A DNA stretch of 64,000 nucleotides from Holdemania massiliensis (lineage in GTDB: Bacteria; Bacillota_I; Bacilli_A; Erysipelotrichales; Erysipelotrichaceae). Below are positions 24,556 to 32,752 of this stretch, piece by piece (position 1 is the stretch's first letter; each line of letters opens with the position of its first letter). The position numbers were made by a program, and so were the translations under genes. The stretch spans positions 3,100,001 through 3,164,000 of the forward strand of contig NZ_JAKNTK010000001.1 of assembly GCF_022440805.1 (NCBI RefSeq), read 5' to 3'. The notes below the pieces were generated by a model. That model made no database searches. It was not told the DNA's origin and worked only from the letters and a program-made list of their open reading frames with translations.

Positions 24556-25557
24556 TTATTTCTTGGCCGTATATTTACGGATATCCAACGCAACCGCGAC
24601 GATAATAACAATGCCCTGTACGATGAACTGGTAGGAAGTATCGATCCGCAGGTACTGCATCGAAGTTTTCAGCAATTCAAAGACAAGCACACCCAGCAGA
24701 ATGCCGGATACCTTGCCGACGCCGCCGTTGGTTGAAACACCGCCGATCGTACACGCCGCGATCGCTTCCAGTTCATAACCCAAGCCCAGGTTTACCGAGG
24801 CACCGCCGGATTTTGCCGCCAACAGGAAGCCTGCCAGGCCATACATCAAACCCGCCAGCGTATAGATTTTCAATTTCGAACGATTGACATTGACACCGGA
24901 GACTTCCGCTGCATTCTCGTTGCCGCCAATCGCATACATATATTTGCCATAGCGGGTTTTGTTATACAGGAACCAGAAGATCAGCCCTGCCGCAATTGCG
25001 ATCAAAAATAACCACTTAAAGCTGAATTTCCCGATGACAAACATCGGATTGGTTGCTACTCCGGTAAAATCAGAACGCAGGCCGCCGACCGGATCTGCGC
25101 CGGAATAAACAAGGTTAATGCCATACACGATTGTCTGCATACCCAAGGTTGCCAAAAACGGCGGAACTTTCAGATAAGCAACAACACAGCCATTCAGCAA
25201 ACCGAAGAATGCCGTGATCAGCATGACGATCAAAAGCACGACAACTAACGGCATCTGCGGCAGATTTTCAAAGAATTTTGCAGTATAATCCGGCCGCTGC
25301 AGCAGCGTACAGGCAATAACTCCGCCGAATCCGACCATTCGTCCAGCCGACAGGTCAGTTCCTTTTGTAATCAGACAGCCGCTGACGCCCAAAGCGATGA
25401 TAAAACGCGGAGTGACATTGGTAATGATATTGCTGTAATTCGGTCCGCTGAAAAATCCTTTACGGGTAAAACCGACAAAGAGCACCAGCAGGACTAAAAG
25501 TATTACGATGGCATTATTGCTTAGAAAATCGGTTACCTTTTTCTTATTGAATTCCAT
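24556..25557 (-). CDS. mglC: Galactose/methylgalactoside ABC transporter permease
   Basis: The protein is 333 residues with ~8-10 helices, of the BPD_transp_2 (RbsC/MglC) type. The conserved stretch TKGTDLSAGRMVGFGGVIACTL and the late AAKSGGASVNLGLGYELEAIAACTIGGVS are typical of sugar importers of this group; NENAAEVSGVN is the coupling loop. It is the last gene of mglBAC. Sugar identity (galactose or a galactoside) is inferred from MglB similarity. Confidence 0.93.
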   Translation of the reverse strand: MEFNKKKVTDFLSNNAIVILLVLLVLFVGFTRKGFFSGPNYSNIITNVTPRFIIALGVSGCLITKGTDLSAGRMVGFGGVIACTLLQRPDYTAKFFENLPQMPLVVVLLIVMLITAFFGLLNGCVVAYLKVPPFLATLGMQTIVYGINLVYSGADPVGGLRSDFTGVATNPMFVIGKFSFKWLFLIAIAAGLIFWFLYNKTRYGKYMYAIGGNENAAEVSGVNVNRSKLKIYTLAGLMYGLAGFLLAAKSGGASVNLGLGYELEAIAACTIGGVSTNGGVGKVSGILLGVLVFELLKTSMQYLRIDTSYQFIVQGIVIIVAVALDIRKYTAKK

Positions 25558-25571
25558 GGTAGTCCCTCCCC

Positions 25572-27080
25572 TTACATATATTTCGTCGCCAGACTCATGA
25601 TTTCCTCCTGAGTCGTGGTCTTACTGTCAACAAAACCGGTAACGCGGCCTTCGCACATCACCATGATCCGATCACTCATCCCGATCAATTCCGGCATTTC
25701 GCTGGAAATCATGATAATCGCTTTGCCCTGCTTGGCCAGATCGGCGATAATCGTATAAATTTCATACTTTGCGCCAACGTCGATACCGCGGGTTGGCTCA
25801 TCCAGAATCAGAATCTCCGGATCGTTGGCAAGCCAGCGGGCGATGATGACTTTCTGTTGGTTGCCGCCCGATAGTGACTGAATCTGTGTTTTTGTACTCG
25901 GTGTTTTTATGCTCATCTTATCGATGTTGTCCTTCACCAAACTATCCAGCTTCTTGTTATTCAGCACTACACCATAATCAATGTATTTGTCCAGCGAAGC
26001 CACGCCAACATTGTCAGAAATGGACAGAACCCCGAAAATTCCGGTAGCCCGGCGATCTTCCGTCAATAAAGCAATACCCTTTTTAATCGCATCCCGCGGA
26101 TGATGAATCTTGATCGTTTCATTTTTATAGGTAACGGTTCCGGATTCAATATGCCGAACCCCAAACAGCCCTTCCATTAATTCTGTTCGCTGGGCGCCGA
26201 CCAAACCGCCAATGCCCAGAATCTCGCCTTTTTTTAATTCAAAAGAGACATCACGGAAGCTGCGCGGATCAATCGAAGTAAAGTTTTCAACTTTTAGAAC
26301 AACCTCACCTGGAACATTGGACCGCGGCGGGAAACGATTAGTCAGCTCACGGCCAACCATGCGCTGAATGATCAAATCTGTCGTTAACTCGCCTGCCGGC
26401 CAAGTACCGACGTAAGTACCATCACGCATGATCGTCACTTCATCGGAGATTTTTAGAATTTCTTCCATCTTATGAGAAATATAAATAATCGATACGCCCT
26501 TAGAACGGAGCTTATTGATAATATCGAACAGTCCCTCAACTTCGTTTTCCGTCAGCGATGACGTCGGCTCGTCCATGATCACGATCTTGGCATTGACAGA
26601 AACAGCCTTGGCGATTTCAACCGACTGCATTTGCGAAACGGACAGCGTTCCCAATTTGACTTTGGGATTGAAATCCAGATTGACTTCTTTTAAGAGGTCT
26701 TCCGTTTCCTTATACATCCGCGCATGATCCACCACCTGTACCGGCCCGATTCGTTTCATTGGATAGCGGCCGCAGAAAATATTCTCAGCGATACTGCGGT
26801 CCGGAATGGGCTGCAGTTCCTGATGAACCATTGCAATGCCCCGATGCAGCGCGTCGTTGGTATCTTTGATATCCACTTCTTCATCGTTGAAAATAACCTG
26901 TCCTTCATCCTTTTTATAGATGCCGAACAAACATTTCATCAGTGTGGACTTGCCGGCTCCGTTTTCACCCATTAACGCGTGAACGGTTCCCGGACGGACA
27001 TTCAGACAGACGCGGTCGAGCGCTTTAACGCCAGGGAAGCTTTTACTTATATTTTTCATCTGTAAAATATAGTCGCTCAT
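25572..27080 (-). CDS. mglA: Galactose/methylgalactoside ABC transporter ATP-binding protein
   Basis: The protein is 502 residues from the ATG at 27080 behind GGAAGGGG; the frame is open 19 codons further, into a hairpin. It has two fused ATPase domains: Walker A GENGAGKST near residue 40 with signature LSVSQMQ, and a second half with the degenerate GIGGLVGAQRTE Walker A and signature LSGGNQQK, as in all RbsA/MglA proteins. It energises sugar import through MglC, and is placed between mglB and mglC with a hairpin separating it from mglB. Confidence 0.95.
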   Translation of the reverse strand: MSDYILQMKNISKSFPGVKALDRVCLNVRPGTVHALMGENGAGKSTLMKCLFGIYKKDEGQVIFNDEEVDIKDTNDALHRGIAMVHQELQPIPDRSIAENIFCGRYPMKRIGPVQVVDHARMYKETEDLLKEVNLDFNPKVKLGTLSVSQMQSVEIAKAVSVNAKIVIMDEPTSSLTENEVEGLFDIINKLRSKGVSIIYISHKMEEILKISDEVTIMRDGTYVGTWPAGELTTDLIIQRMVGRELTNRFPPRSNVPGEVVLKVENFTSIDPRSFRDVSFELKKGEILGIGGLVGAQRTELMEGLFGVRHIESGTVTYKNETIKIHHPRDAIKKGIALLTEDRRATGIFGVLSISDNVGVASLDKYIDYGVVLNNKKLDSLVKDNIDKMSIKTPSTKTQIQSLSGGNQQKVIIARWLANDPEILILDEPTRGIDVGAKYEIYTIIADLAKQGKAIIMISSEMPELIGMSDRIMVMCEGRVTGFVDSKTTTQEEIMSLATKYM

Positions 27081-27110
27081 GAATAAATCCCCTTCCTCTT
27101 TGAAATCCAG

Positions 27111-27147
27111 AAAAATTAAGTGTGCGCGAAGGCACACTTAATTTTCG
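27111..27147 (-). terminator. Hairpin attenuator between mglB and mglA
   Basis: On the minus strand AAAATTAAGTGTGC pairs with GCGCACACTTAATTTT around a small CTTC loop, with T residues following. Placed after mglB, it probably lets only part of transcription reach mglA and mglC, giving more binding protein than transporter. It may also protect the mglB 3' end. Confidence 0.8.
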
Positions 27148-27158
27148 AATTCTTTTAC

Positions 27159-28193
27159 TTATTTGTACTTATCAACGTTTTCCGGAGTAACCTTAATGTA
27201 GTCAATCCAGTAGTAAGCGTCCAGCTTATCACCATTTACTGCCATAACGGCGCAGTCAACTGCTTTATGCGACTGATTGATATGGTCGTTCAGAACTGTA
27301 CCTGTCATACCGCCGGTCGAAACCAGGTCAACGGCTTCTGCCAAAGCATCAACGCCGACCAGATAAATATCTTCACCGACTTTGCGGCCTGCCGCTGTGA
27401 TTGCCTGAGCTGCGCCCAAAGCCATCGCGTCATTGTTGCAGAAGACAGCTTCAATCTTATCACCATATTGAGTTAAAGCATTCGCTACGATTTCCTGACC
27501 CTTTGCCTGATCCCAATCGCCGCGCTGTTCATCTAATTTTTCAACTTTCAAACCAGAAACGGCTTCGTATTGAGAAATCGAAAATTCTGTACGATACTTC
27601 GCATCAACATTTTCCGGATCGCCGACAACCATGACATACTGTAAAACACCGTCGCCGTTCAGATCGCCTTTGTTCGGCAGATCCGCGATCAGTTCGCCCT
27701 GATACTTGCCTGACTGACGAGCATCAGCGCCGACATAAGTAATCATGCCTGGGAATTTCTTCATATCTTCTTCGCTTGGTTCACGGTTGATGAAAATGCA
27801 TGGCTTGTTTGCAGCTTCGCACTTATCAATGACGGTTGCGGCAGAAGTAGCCTGGACTAAGTTAATGATCAGAGCGTCATAGTCCTGAGCGATGAAGTTA
27901 TCAATCTGGTTGGTCTGTTCAGCCATATCGCCTTTACCGTCCTGAATTGTGACCTGATATTCTACTTCGTCAGTATTCAGCGTTTTGAAATAGCTTTCGA
28001 TTTCCTTCCGGTACAGCGTCATGAAGTTATCATCAAATTTGTAGATGGAGACGCCGATGTTGTAAACTTTTTTGTCGGTATTAGCTCCGCCGTTATCCGT
28101 TGGGGTATCATTATTACCGCCGCCGTTGTTGGAGCATGCAGCAAGGGATAATACCATCAATGCTGATGCAAGAAAAGCAAATAGTTTTTTCAT
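27159..28193 (-). CDS. mglB: Galactose-binding lipoprotein of the Mgl transporter
   Basis: The protein is 344 residues. It has a lipoprotein signal peptide with lipobox LSLAAC (Cys20) and an Asn/Gly/Asp-rich tether, then a periplasmic-binding-protein-1 fold: YNIGVSIYKFDDNFMTLYRK, ALIINLVQ, NREPS, YVGADARQSG, GDLNGDGVLQYVMVVGDPEN (this D-N-D-G segment matches the MglB calcium loop), VFCNNDAMALGAAQAI, VGVDAL and TVLNDHINQ. It binds galactose or glucose at the cell surface. The start is behind GGAGGG. First gene of mglBAC. Confidence 0.95.
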   Translation of the reverse strand: MKKLFAFLASALMVLSLAACSNNGGGNNDTPTDNGGANTDKKVYNIGVSIYKFDDNFMTLYRKEIESYFKTLNTDEVEYQVTIQDGKGDMAEQTNQIDNFIAQDYDALIINLVQATSAATVIDKCEAANKPCIFINREPSEEDMKKFPGMITYVGADARQSGKYQGELIADLPNKGDLNGDGVLQYVMVVGDPENVDAKYRTEFSISQYEAVSGLKVEKLDEQRGDWDQAKGQEIVANALTQYGDKIEAVFCNNDAMALGAAQAITAAGRKVGEDIYLVGVDALAEAVDLVSTGGMTGTVLNDHINQSHKAVDCAVMAVNGDKLDAYYWIDYIKVTPENVDKYK

Positions 28194-28293
28194 CTTTTTC
28201 CCTCCGTATAGCTTCTGTATACGCTTACATTCTATGACGTTTCAAGTCGCAGTGTCAATGAATCCAGATAAACTTTCAGCATGTTTTATCTAG

Positions 28294-28447
28294 TTTTAGT
28301 AAAATCTATTTTTATTTAATTCGACAATTAATGTTAAAGAATGCCTTTATCATTGGCTTTTTCCAATTTTATCCAGATTGTAAGATAAAATGTAAGCGGT
28401 AACACTTTTAGTAAAACATCAAGTTCATTGTGATTTATTTAGTAAAT
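28294..28447. promoter_or_regulatory. Three TTTAGTAAA palindromes in the mgl-lacI intergenic region
   Basis: TTTTAGTAAAA occurs at 28294-28304 and 28406-28416, and ATTTAGTAAAT at 28437-28447. Each is a perfect palindrome around a central G/C base pair, with centres 112 and 31 bases apart. They are the likely operators of the LacI-type regulator at 28506. Confidence 0.6.
28391..28404. promoter_or_regulatory. CcpA-type cre site at mgl
   Basis: TGTAAGCGGTAACA matches the cre consensus TGNAANCGNTNNCA at every defined base. It lies upstream of mglB and one base from a TTTTAGTAAAA palindrome, so catabolite repression and specific regulation converge here. Confidence 0.75.
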
Positions 28448-28451
28448 TATT

Positions 28452-28480
28452 TTGACTTGTTCACTGAAATTCGTTAGAGT
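28452..28480 (+). promoter_or_regulatory. Promoter of the LacI-type regulator gene
   Basis: TTGACT (28452-28457) and TAGAGT (28475-28480) are 17 bases apart. The third TTTAGTAAA palindrome ends five bases upstream of the -35, fitting autoregulation. Confidence 0.7.
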
Positions 28481-28505
28481 AAGAATGAGAGAAGAGTTGA
28501 TAACG

Positions 28506-29522
28506 ATGTCTACGATTAAAGAAATTGCCCAGCGGGCCGGCGTATCCGCAGCCGCCGTATCGCGGATACTCAACTATGATCCAACTTTAAAGGTTGCGGA
28601 ACAAACGCGCCAACGAGTCTTCGATGAAGCGAAGAAACTGGGCTATGTCAAACGTAAAATCAAAACGAAGAATAATTATAATCCGATCCGGATCGGCATC
28701 GTGCAGTGGTATTCAATCGAAAAAGAACTGAATGATCCGTTTTACCTGTCGATCCGAATCGGAGCAGAAAGTTATCTAAATCAAAACAACATTGAAATGA
28801 TCCGTTCCTTTCGCGGCGATCCGGACTTTTTAAGCAAGCTTTCAATGCTGGACGGTCTGATCTGCATCGGCAAGTTCTCCAATCAGGAAATCAGTGAGTT
28901 CCGCAAACTGACTGACAAAGTTATTTTTGTTGATCTGTATATGCCGAAAATATTTGTAAACACCATTGTCATGGATTTCCGCACCGCTGTCTTGGAAGGT
29001 CTGGAATACCTCAGCGGTTTAGGCCACACCCGAATTGGTTTTCTGGGTGGTATTGAACATACTTCCGACGGCGAGGTCTACTTTGAACAACGATTCCATT
29101 GTTATCAGGAATTCTGCCGGCATAAAAACTGGGATAACAGCCGCTATGTCCGACGTGATCAATTCACGGTTGAATCCGGTTATGCGATGATGCTCGACTT
29201 GATCGCCGCGCATACGGTCCCAACAGCTTTGTTCTGTGCCAGTGATGCGATCGCGATGGGCGCACTGCGGGCATTGCATGAGAACAATTACCTTGTACCC
29301 GAAGACATTTCAATCTTAGGTTTTAATAATAATCAGAATACGGCTTATACGAATCCGCCGCTGACGACAATTTACGCTCCGGCTCGGCAAATGGGCGAGC
29401 TGGCTGCCCAGTTTATCACGCAGTTTGCAACGAAAGATAAAATCTATCCGATGCAGATCACGCTGCCGTGTTCTCTGATTCTGCGCCAATCCTGTACTCG
29501 TCCGCGTTCAAAAACAAAATAA
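28506..29522 (+). CDS. LacI family regulator of the mgl operon
   Basis: The protein is 338 residues from the ATG at 28506 (MSTIKEIAQRAG); the open frame extends 18 codons upstream, overlapping the promoter. N-terminal helix-turn-helix with hinge (AAAVSRILNYDPTLKV, then EAKKLGYV), followed by a sugar-binding effector domain (FLGGIEHTSDG, FCASDAIAMGALRALHENN, SILGFNNNQNT). The sequence is closest in style to EbgR/GalR proteins. It is divergent from mglB and very likely represses mgl until galactose or a galactoside is present. Confidence 0.9.
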   Translation: MSTIKEIAQRAGVSAAAVSRILNYDPTLKVAEQTRQRVFDEAKKLGYVKRKIKTKNNYNPIRIGIVQWYSIEKELNDPFYLSIRIGAESYLNQNNIEMIRSFRGDPDFLSKLSMLDGLICIGKFSNQEISEFRKLTDKVIFVDLYMPKIFVNTIVMDFRTAVLEGLEYLSGLGHTRIGFLGGIEHTSDGEVYFEQRFHCYQEFCRHKNWDNSRYVRRDQFTVESGYAMMLDLIAAHTVPTALFCASDAIAMGALRALHENNYLVPEDISILGFNNNQNTAYTNPPLTTIYAPARQMGELAAQFITQFATKDKIYPMQITLPCSLILRQSCTRPRSKTK

Positions 29523-29651
29523 GCCCTCCTTTGACTCCGTTTTTTATTGAAGTCACTCTTGCTTTATCATTCAGCTGGAAAGATCATCATGACAAGAATT
29601 GATTATAGGCAGAAGCTATTCACTTCACCGCAAGCTTCTGTTCAGCCTTGC

Positions 29652-30203
29652 TTAGTCCTTATTTTTAACAGAGTTTTGATGAAGCCAGGTATGAAACTGA
29701 TCGGTACAAAAACGAATAAATTCCCGGGCAGAAATTTCCTGATTGTGACGCAGCGCCAAGATAACAAAGAAAACCTCTGAAAGGGTCAGATAAACATCCT
29801 TTCCATCAAAAACAAAAAGATTGGGAATCTGCAAAAAGTCTAGGCTCCCGCCCCAGAATATTTTATCAATTAAGCTGCAGAAGCATCCAGCCAAACCACA
29901 GATCATGATGATTCTGACAACAATGGTGGTTTTTTTTCCGCTTGATTTTATAGAATCGATAACCTCCCCAATAAAGAAAAAGAATGATCAGATTAATCAC
30001 GATCAATAGCAATGGATTGGACAACAGCGAAAGAAATTGACCACCGTAGGAAAGCTGCGTGTTCTGGATAGGATAAAACCGCAGCCATCCATCAATCAAC
30101 GTGAATTCGCAATCCATAAACCGGTTGGCAATCACCAGCTTGATGATTTGATCAAACATGATCAACCCCCGACAGGAAGAACCCATAAACGAAATCGTTT
30201 CAT
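29652..30203 (-). pseudogene. lspA: Signal peptidase II (lspA)-like gene with two frameshifts
   Basis: Three reading frames join to one LspA-like protein of ~183 residues. The start is MKRFRLWVLPVGG at 30203 behind GAGGTGG. The frame breaks at a run of five G (30165-30170 region), where six would restore LIMFDQIIKLVIANRF, the conserved DQxxK helix. It breaks again at a run of eight A (29932-29940 region), where seven would restore IVVRIIMICGLAGCFCSLIDK. The last part keeps both catalytic Asp positions (LIDKIFWGGSLDF and FDGKDVYLTLSEV, aligning with GNxxDR and FNxAD). Both lesions are in homopolymers, so sequencing error or phase variation are alternatives to decay. The NTGAAFG loop is changed to NTQLSYGG, so this is a divergent paralogue. 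Confidence 0.7.
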
Positions 30204-30309
30204 CCTTTGACCACCTCGTATTTTTGTATTGGTTCAATTCTATCATAAACAAACTGGATATGACATTATTCGGTTTTTTTATGCATCGACAATCTGTTTA
30301 AGACAAAGG

Positions 30310-30341
30310 AAAAAGCTGCGGGTAAGATTCTTTTCGCAGCT
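30310..30341 (-). terminator. Terminator of the rubredoxin-SDR operon
   Basis: On the minus strand AGCTGCG pairs with CGCAGCT across a 14-base loop, followed by TTTTCC. Confidence 0.75.
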
Positions 30342-30364
30342 CCATTATTTCTTTGTTGTTCGGT

Positions 30365-31123
30365 TTAAGGACGCAGGCCTGATCCCCCCTGCAGTGTGAT
30401 CGTTTCCCCGCTGATATAGGATGCATCTTCACTGGCTAAGAAAAGGCAGGTTCTGCCGATATCCTTTTCCGCATCGCCGAAGCGCCCTAACGGAACACCC
30501 TTGATCGTCTTGGCATAGACATCTGGATATTCTTCTTTCCATTTTCTCAGCTGTTCAGTTTCAACTAATGGGCAGACAACGTTGACGTTAATCCCATATT
30601 CGCCCCACTCCGTAGCCGCAACCCGGGACAACCCGCGGATTCCTTCCTTCGCCGCGGCGTAGGATGCCTGACCCAATCGACCGGCCAGACCCGCGCCGGA
30701 AGCGAAATTGATCACGCTGCCCTGAGTTTCTTTTAAATAAGGGAAAGCTGCACGCATCATGAAGAAGGTTGCATACAGGCCGGAATAGATGGCCAGATCA
30801 AAATCCGATTTTGTATGATCCGCTAACATGACACCCGATTTGGAAGCTTGAGCATTGTTGATCAGAACATCCAGATGTCCGGTCATTTCAATCGCCTTGG
30901 CAACAACCTTCGCCGCAGTTTCTTCCTGGCCGAGATCCCCGGCGACATAGCCCACACGAATGCCGTAAGCCGATTCCAATTTTTCTTTTGCTTGTGCTAA
31001 AGCCGATTCCTGACGTCCGGTAATGACAATGTCAGCACCTTCTTTGGCAAAGGCCGTTGCGACACCGAAACCGATCCCCTTGCCGCCACCGGTAATAATG
31101 ACTGTCTTTGATTTCATTTTCAT
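30365..31123 (-). CDS. Short-chain dehydrogenase/reductase
   Basis: The protein is 252 residues from the ATG at 31123 behind AAGGAG. Classical SDR: cofactor loop TGGGKGIG, NNAQAS (NNAG position), catalytic Ser in INFASGAG, and Tyr-Lys in ASYAAAKEG. TGRQ after strand 2 suggests NADP(H) preference. It reduces or oxidises an unknown carbonyl or alcohol. It lies directly downstream of the rubredoxin/flavin reductase gene (41 bases), so it shares the Fur-like promoter and is probably involved in redox metabolism. Confidence 0.9.
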   Translation of the reverse strand: MKMKSKTVIITGGGKGIGFGVATAFAKEGADIVITGRQESALAQAKEKLESAYGIRVGYVAGDLGQEETAAKVVAKAIEMTGHLDVLINNAQASKSGVMLADHTKSDFDLAIYSGLYATFFMMRAAFPYLKETQGSVINFASGAGLAGRLGQASYAAAKEGIRGLSRVAATEWGEYGINVNVVCPLVETEQLRKWKEEYPDVYAKTIKGVPLGRFGDAEKDIGRTCLFLASEDASYISGETITLQGGSGLRP

Positions 31124-31164
31124 AAATTTCTCCTTTTGATTTCTATCGATAAGCTCATCCACGA

Positions 31165-31797
31165 TTACGATTCAATTTTTTCAAAGGCTGAGGCTGGAGC
31201 GCTGCAGACCGGGCAAATGAAATCCGGCGGCAGAATTTCGCCCTCATAGACATAACCGCACAACAGGCAACGCCATCCGCTGACTTTTTTCTTCTCTTCC
31301 TGATAGCTCGGTGCATTTTTCGGCGTTCTGCCATTTTTCACCTGATGATAATATTCATAAGTCATCACCGGTTCATTATCCAACACTTCACTGCCGACAA
31401 CCTCGGCAATAAACAGAACATGCGTTCCCAAATCCATTGTCTTTACAACTTTGCAGGAGAAGCGGGAAGCCGCATGTGCTTTAACATAAGGCAGCCCCTG
31501 TTCATCCTTTCCGCAATCCAGTCCGGCAAACTTATCCGTATCCCGGCTGCAGTGAAAACCAAACCGACCGATCAGTTCCATATCGGCACTCTGTTGTAAA
31601 ACGGTAACAGCGAATTTCCCGCTCTTTTCAATCATCTGTTCTGTCGCGTTGTCCTTATTTAAAGTCACACTGACCTGAGCTGGCGAACTGGTCACCTGAT
31701 TGAAAGTATTGGCAATACAGCCAGCCTGCTTGCCTTCGGCCTCTGTACTGATGATGTATAAACCATAACTAAGTTTGAAAAATGCTTTCGGATCCAT
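31165..31797 (-). CDS. hrb: Flavin reductase-rubredoxin fusion (high-molecular-weight rubredoxin)
   Basis: The protein is 210 residues. Residues 1-~155 form a flavin reductase-like FMN domain (KLSYGLYIISTEAEGKQAG, ANTFNQVTSSPAQVSVTLNK). Residues ~172-207 form a rubredoxin with WRCLLCGYVYEG and FICPVCSAPAS, giving the four iron-binding Cys. In acetogens such Hrb proteins pass electrons from NADH to A-type flavoproteins that reduce O2 or NO. No FprA gene lies in the window. Expression is probably iron- or peroxide-responsive, given the box at 31815-31833. Upstream gene of a pair with the SDR. Confidence 0.9.
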   Translation of the reverse strand: MDPKAFFKLSYGLYIISTEAEGKQAGCIANTFNQVTSSPAQVSVTLNKDNATEQMIEKSGKFAVTVLQQSADMELIGRFGFHCSRDTDKFAGLDCGKDEQGLPYVKAHAASRFSCKVVKTMDLGTHVLFIAEVVGSEVLDNEPVMTYEYYHQVKNGRTPKNAPSYQEEKKKVSGWRCLLCGYVYEGEILPPDFICPVCSAPASAFEKIES

Positions 31798-31814
31798 GAT
31801 TGCCCTCCTTTATC

Positions 31815-31869
31815 AATAATGATTATCATTTTCTATTAACATTATCTTCCAGAACGTTCTGTTTGTCAA
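31815..31869 (-). promoter_or_regulatory. Promoter with Fur/PerR-like box and a second palindrome
   Basis: On the minus strand TTGACA (31864-31869) and GATAAT (31841-31846) are 17 bases apart. The spacer contains the perfect 12-base palindrome CAGAACGTTCTG (31850-31861). Downstream of the -10 lies AATAATGATTATCATTTTC (31815-31833), which fits a Fur-family box with a perfect AATGAT-T-ATCATT core. Fur, PerR or Zur could bind; the sequence alone cannot say which. Two regulators may act here. Confidence 0.75.
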
Positions 31870-32012
31870 CAACTTTAATTCCAGTTTTTATCCAAAAAGA
31901 TCAACTGTGGAACAATGCATTCATCACCAACGCAGATTTACTTTTCTCACGATTCCCCTTTTTTTCGATTTAAACCCTATTTTATCCACAAAACTCACGG
32001 ACTGAGACAAAA

Positions 32013-32038
32013 GAAAAACAGATCATCGGAATAATCTG
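32013..32038 (-). terminator. Terminator after the second ogt
   Basis: On the minus strand CAGATTAT pairs with ATGATCTG (one G-T) around TCCG, followed by TTTTTC. Nothing else is visible between 31870 and 32153. Confidence 0.75.
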
Positions 32039-32153
32039 CTTCATTTTTTATCAGCTCTGTCATCCTTTTGACATAGAGTCCTGAGCTTGCGGCGTCAGTC
32101 TGACGCGCTCTTTCTGTTCGATCTGGATCACGACGAAACGAAAAATGTTCAGC

Positions 32154-32693
32154 TTACAGCGCCGTCCCTTTCTTAGGGATGAAAAATTGACTGAGGTCAA
32201 CGCCCTCCCGCTGGAGCAGCCAGATTTTCTTATCGATTCCGCCGGCATAGCCAGTTAAGCTTCCCTGTGTTCCAACAACCCGATGGCAGGGAATAATAAT
32301 CGAAATCGGATTATGCGCAACAGCACCGCCGACAGCCTGCGCGGACATGCTTGATACATGGTGACGATTGGCCAGTTCCTGCGCGATCTTTCCATAGGTT
32401 GTCACTTCCCCATACGGAATTTCACACAGGATCTTCCATACTTCTTGGCGGAACTGACTGCCCGAGGGCGCAAGGCTTAATTCGCTGATCCGCGGTTGTT
32501 CCCCGGCAAAGTAGCGGTCAAGCCACCGTCTAGTCTGACAAAGGATCTCAGAATCTTCTCGATCCTGCATTTCTTCGCGCAGTGATCCTTTATCATACTT
32601 CTGCCCTTGCAGCCACAGACCGATCAGCTGTCCCCCGCTTTCCGCCAGCAGTAAATTTCCAACTGGCGAGACATAATTTTGCGTATAGATCAT
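32154..32693 (-). CDS. ogt: Methylated-DNA-protein-cysteine methyltransferase (second copy)
   Basis: The protein is 179 residues from the ATG at 32693 behind AGGAGGAG; the frame is open 50 codons further, overlapping the glycosylase gene. Active site IPCHRVVG and C-terminal SLTGYAGGIDKKIWLLQREG are intact. It has more typical Ogt features (EIPYGEVTTYGKIAQELANR) than the copy at 20180. It lies 59 bases downstream of the AlkA-type gene; together they repair O6-alkylguanine and N3-alkyladenine. Confidence 0.95.
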   Translation of the reverse strand: MIYTQNYVSPVGNLLLAESGGQLIGLWLQGQKYDKGSLREEMQDREDSEILCQTRRWLDRYFAGEQPRISELSLAPSGSQFRQEVWKILCEIPYGEVTTYGKIAQELANRHHVSSMSAQAVGGAVAHNPISIIIPCHRVVGTQGSLTGYAGGIDKKIWLLQREGVDLSQFFIPKKGTAL

Positions 32694-32752
32694 TTTTCTC
32701 CTCCTGCGATTTATCTGGATATGGGTCAGACAATCTGTCTTTCCATCGCTTG

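Noticed and set aside
32060..32248. 62-codon minus-strand frame after the second ogt
   Set aside because: It overlaps the well-supported ogt 3' end in another frame and has no ribosome binding site or domain.
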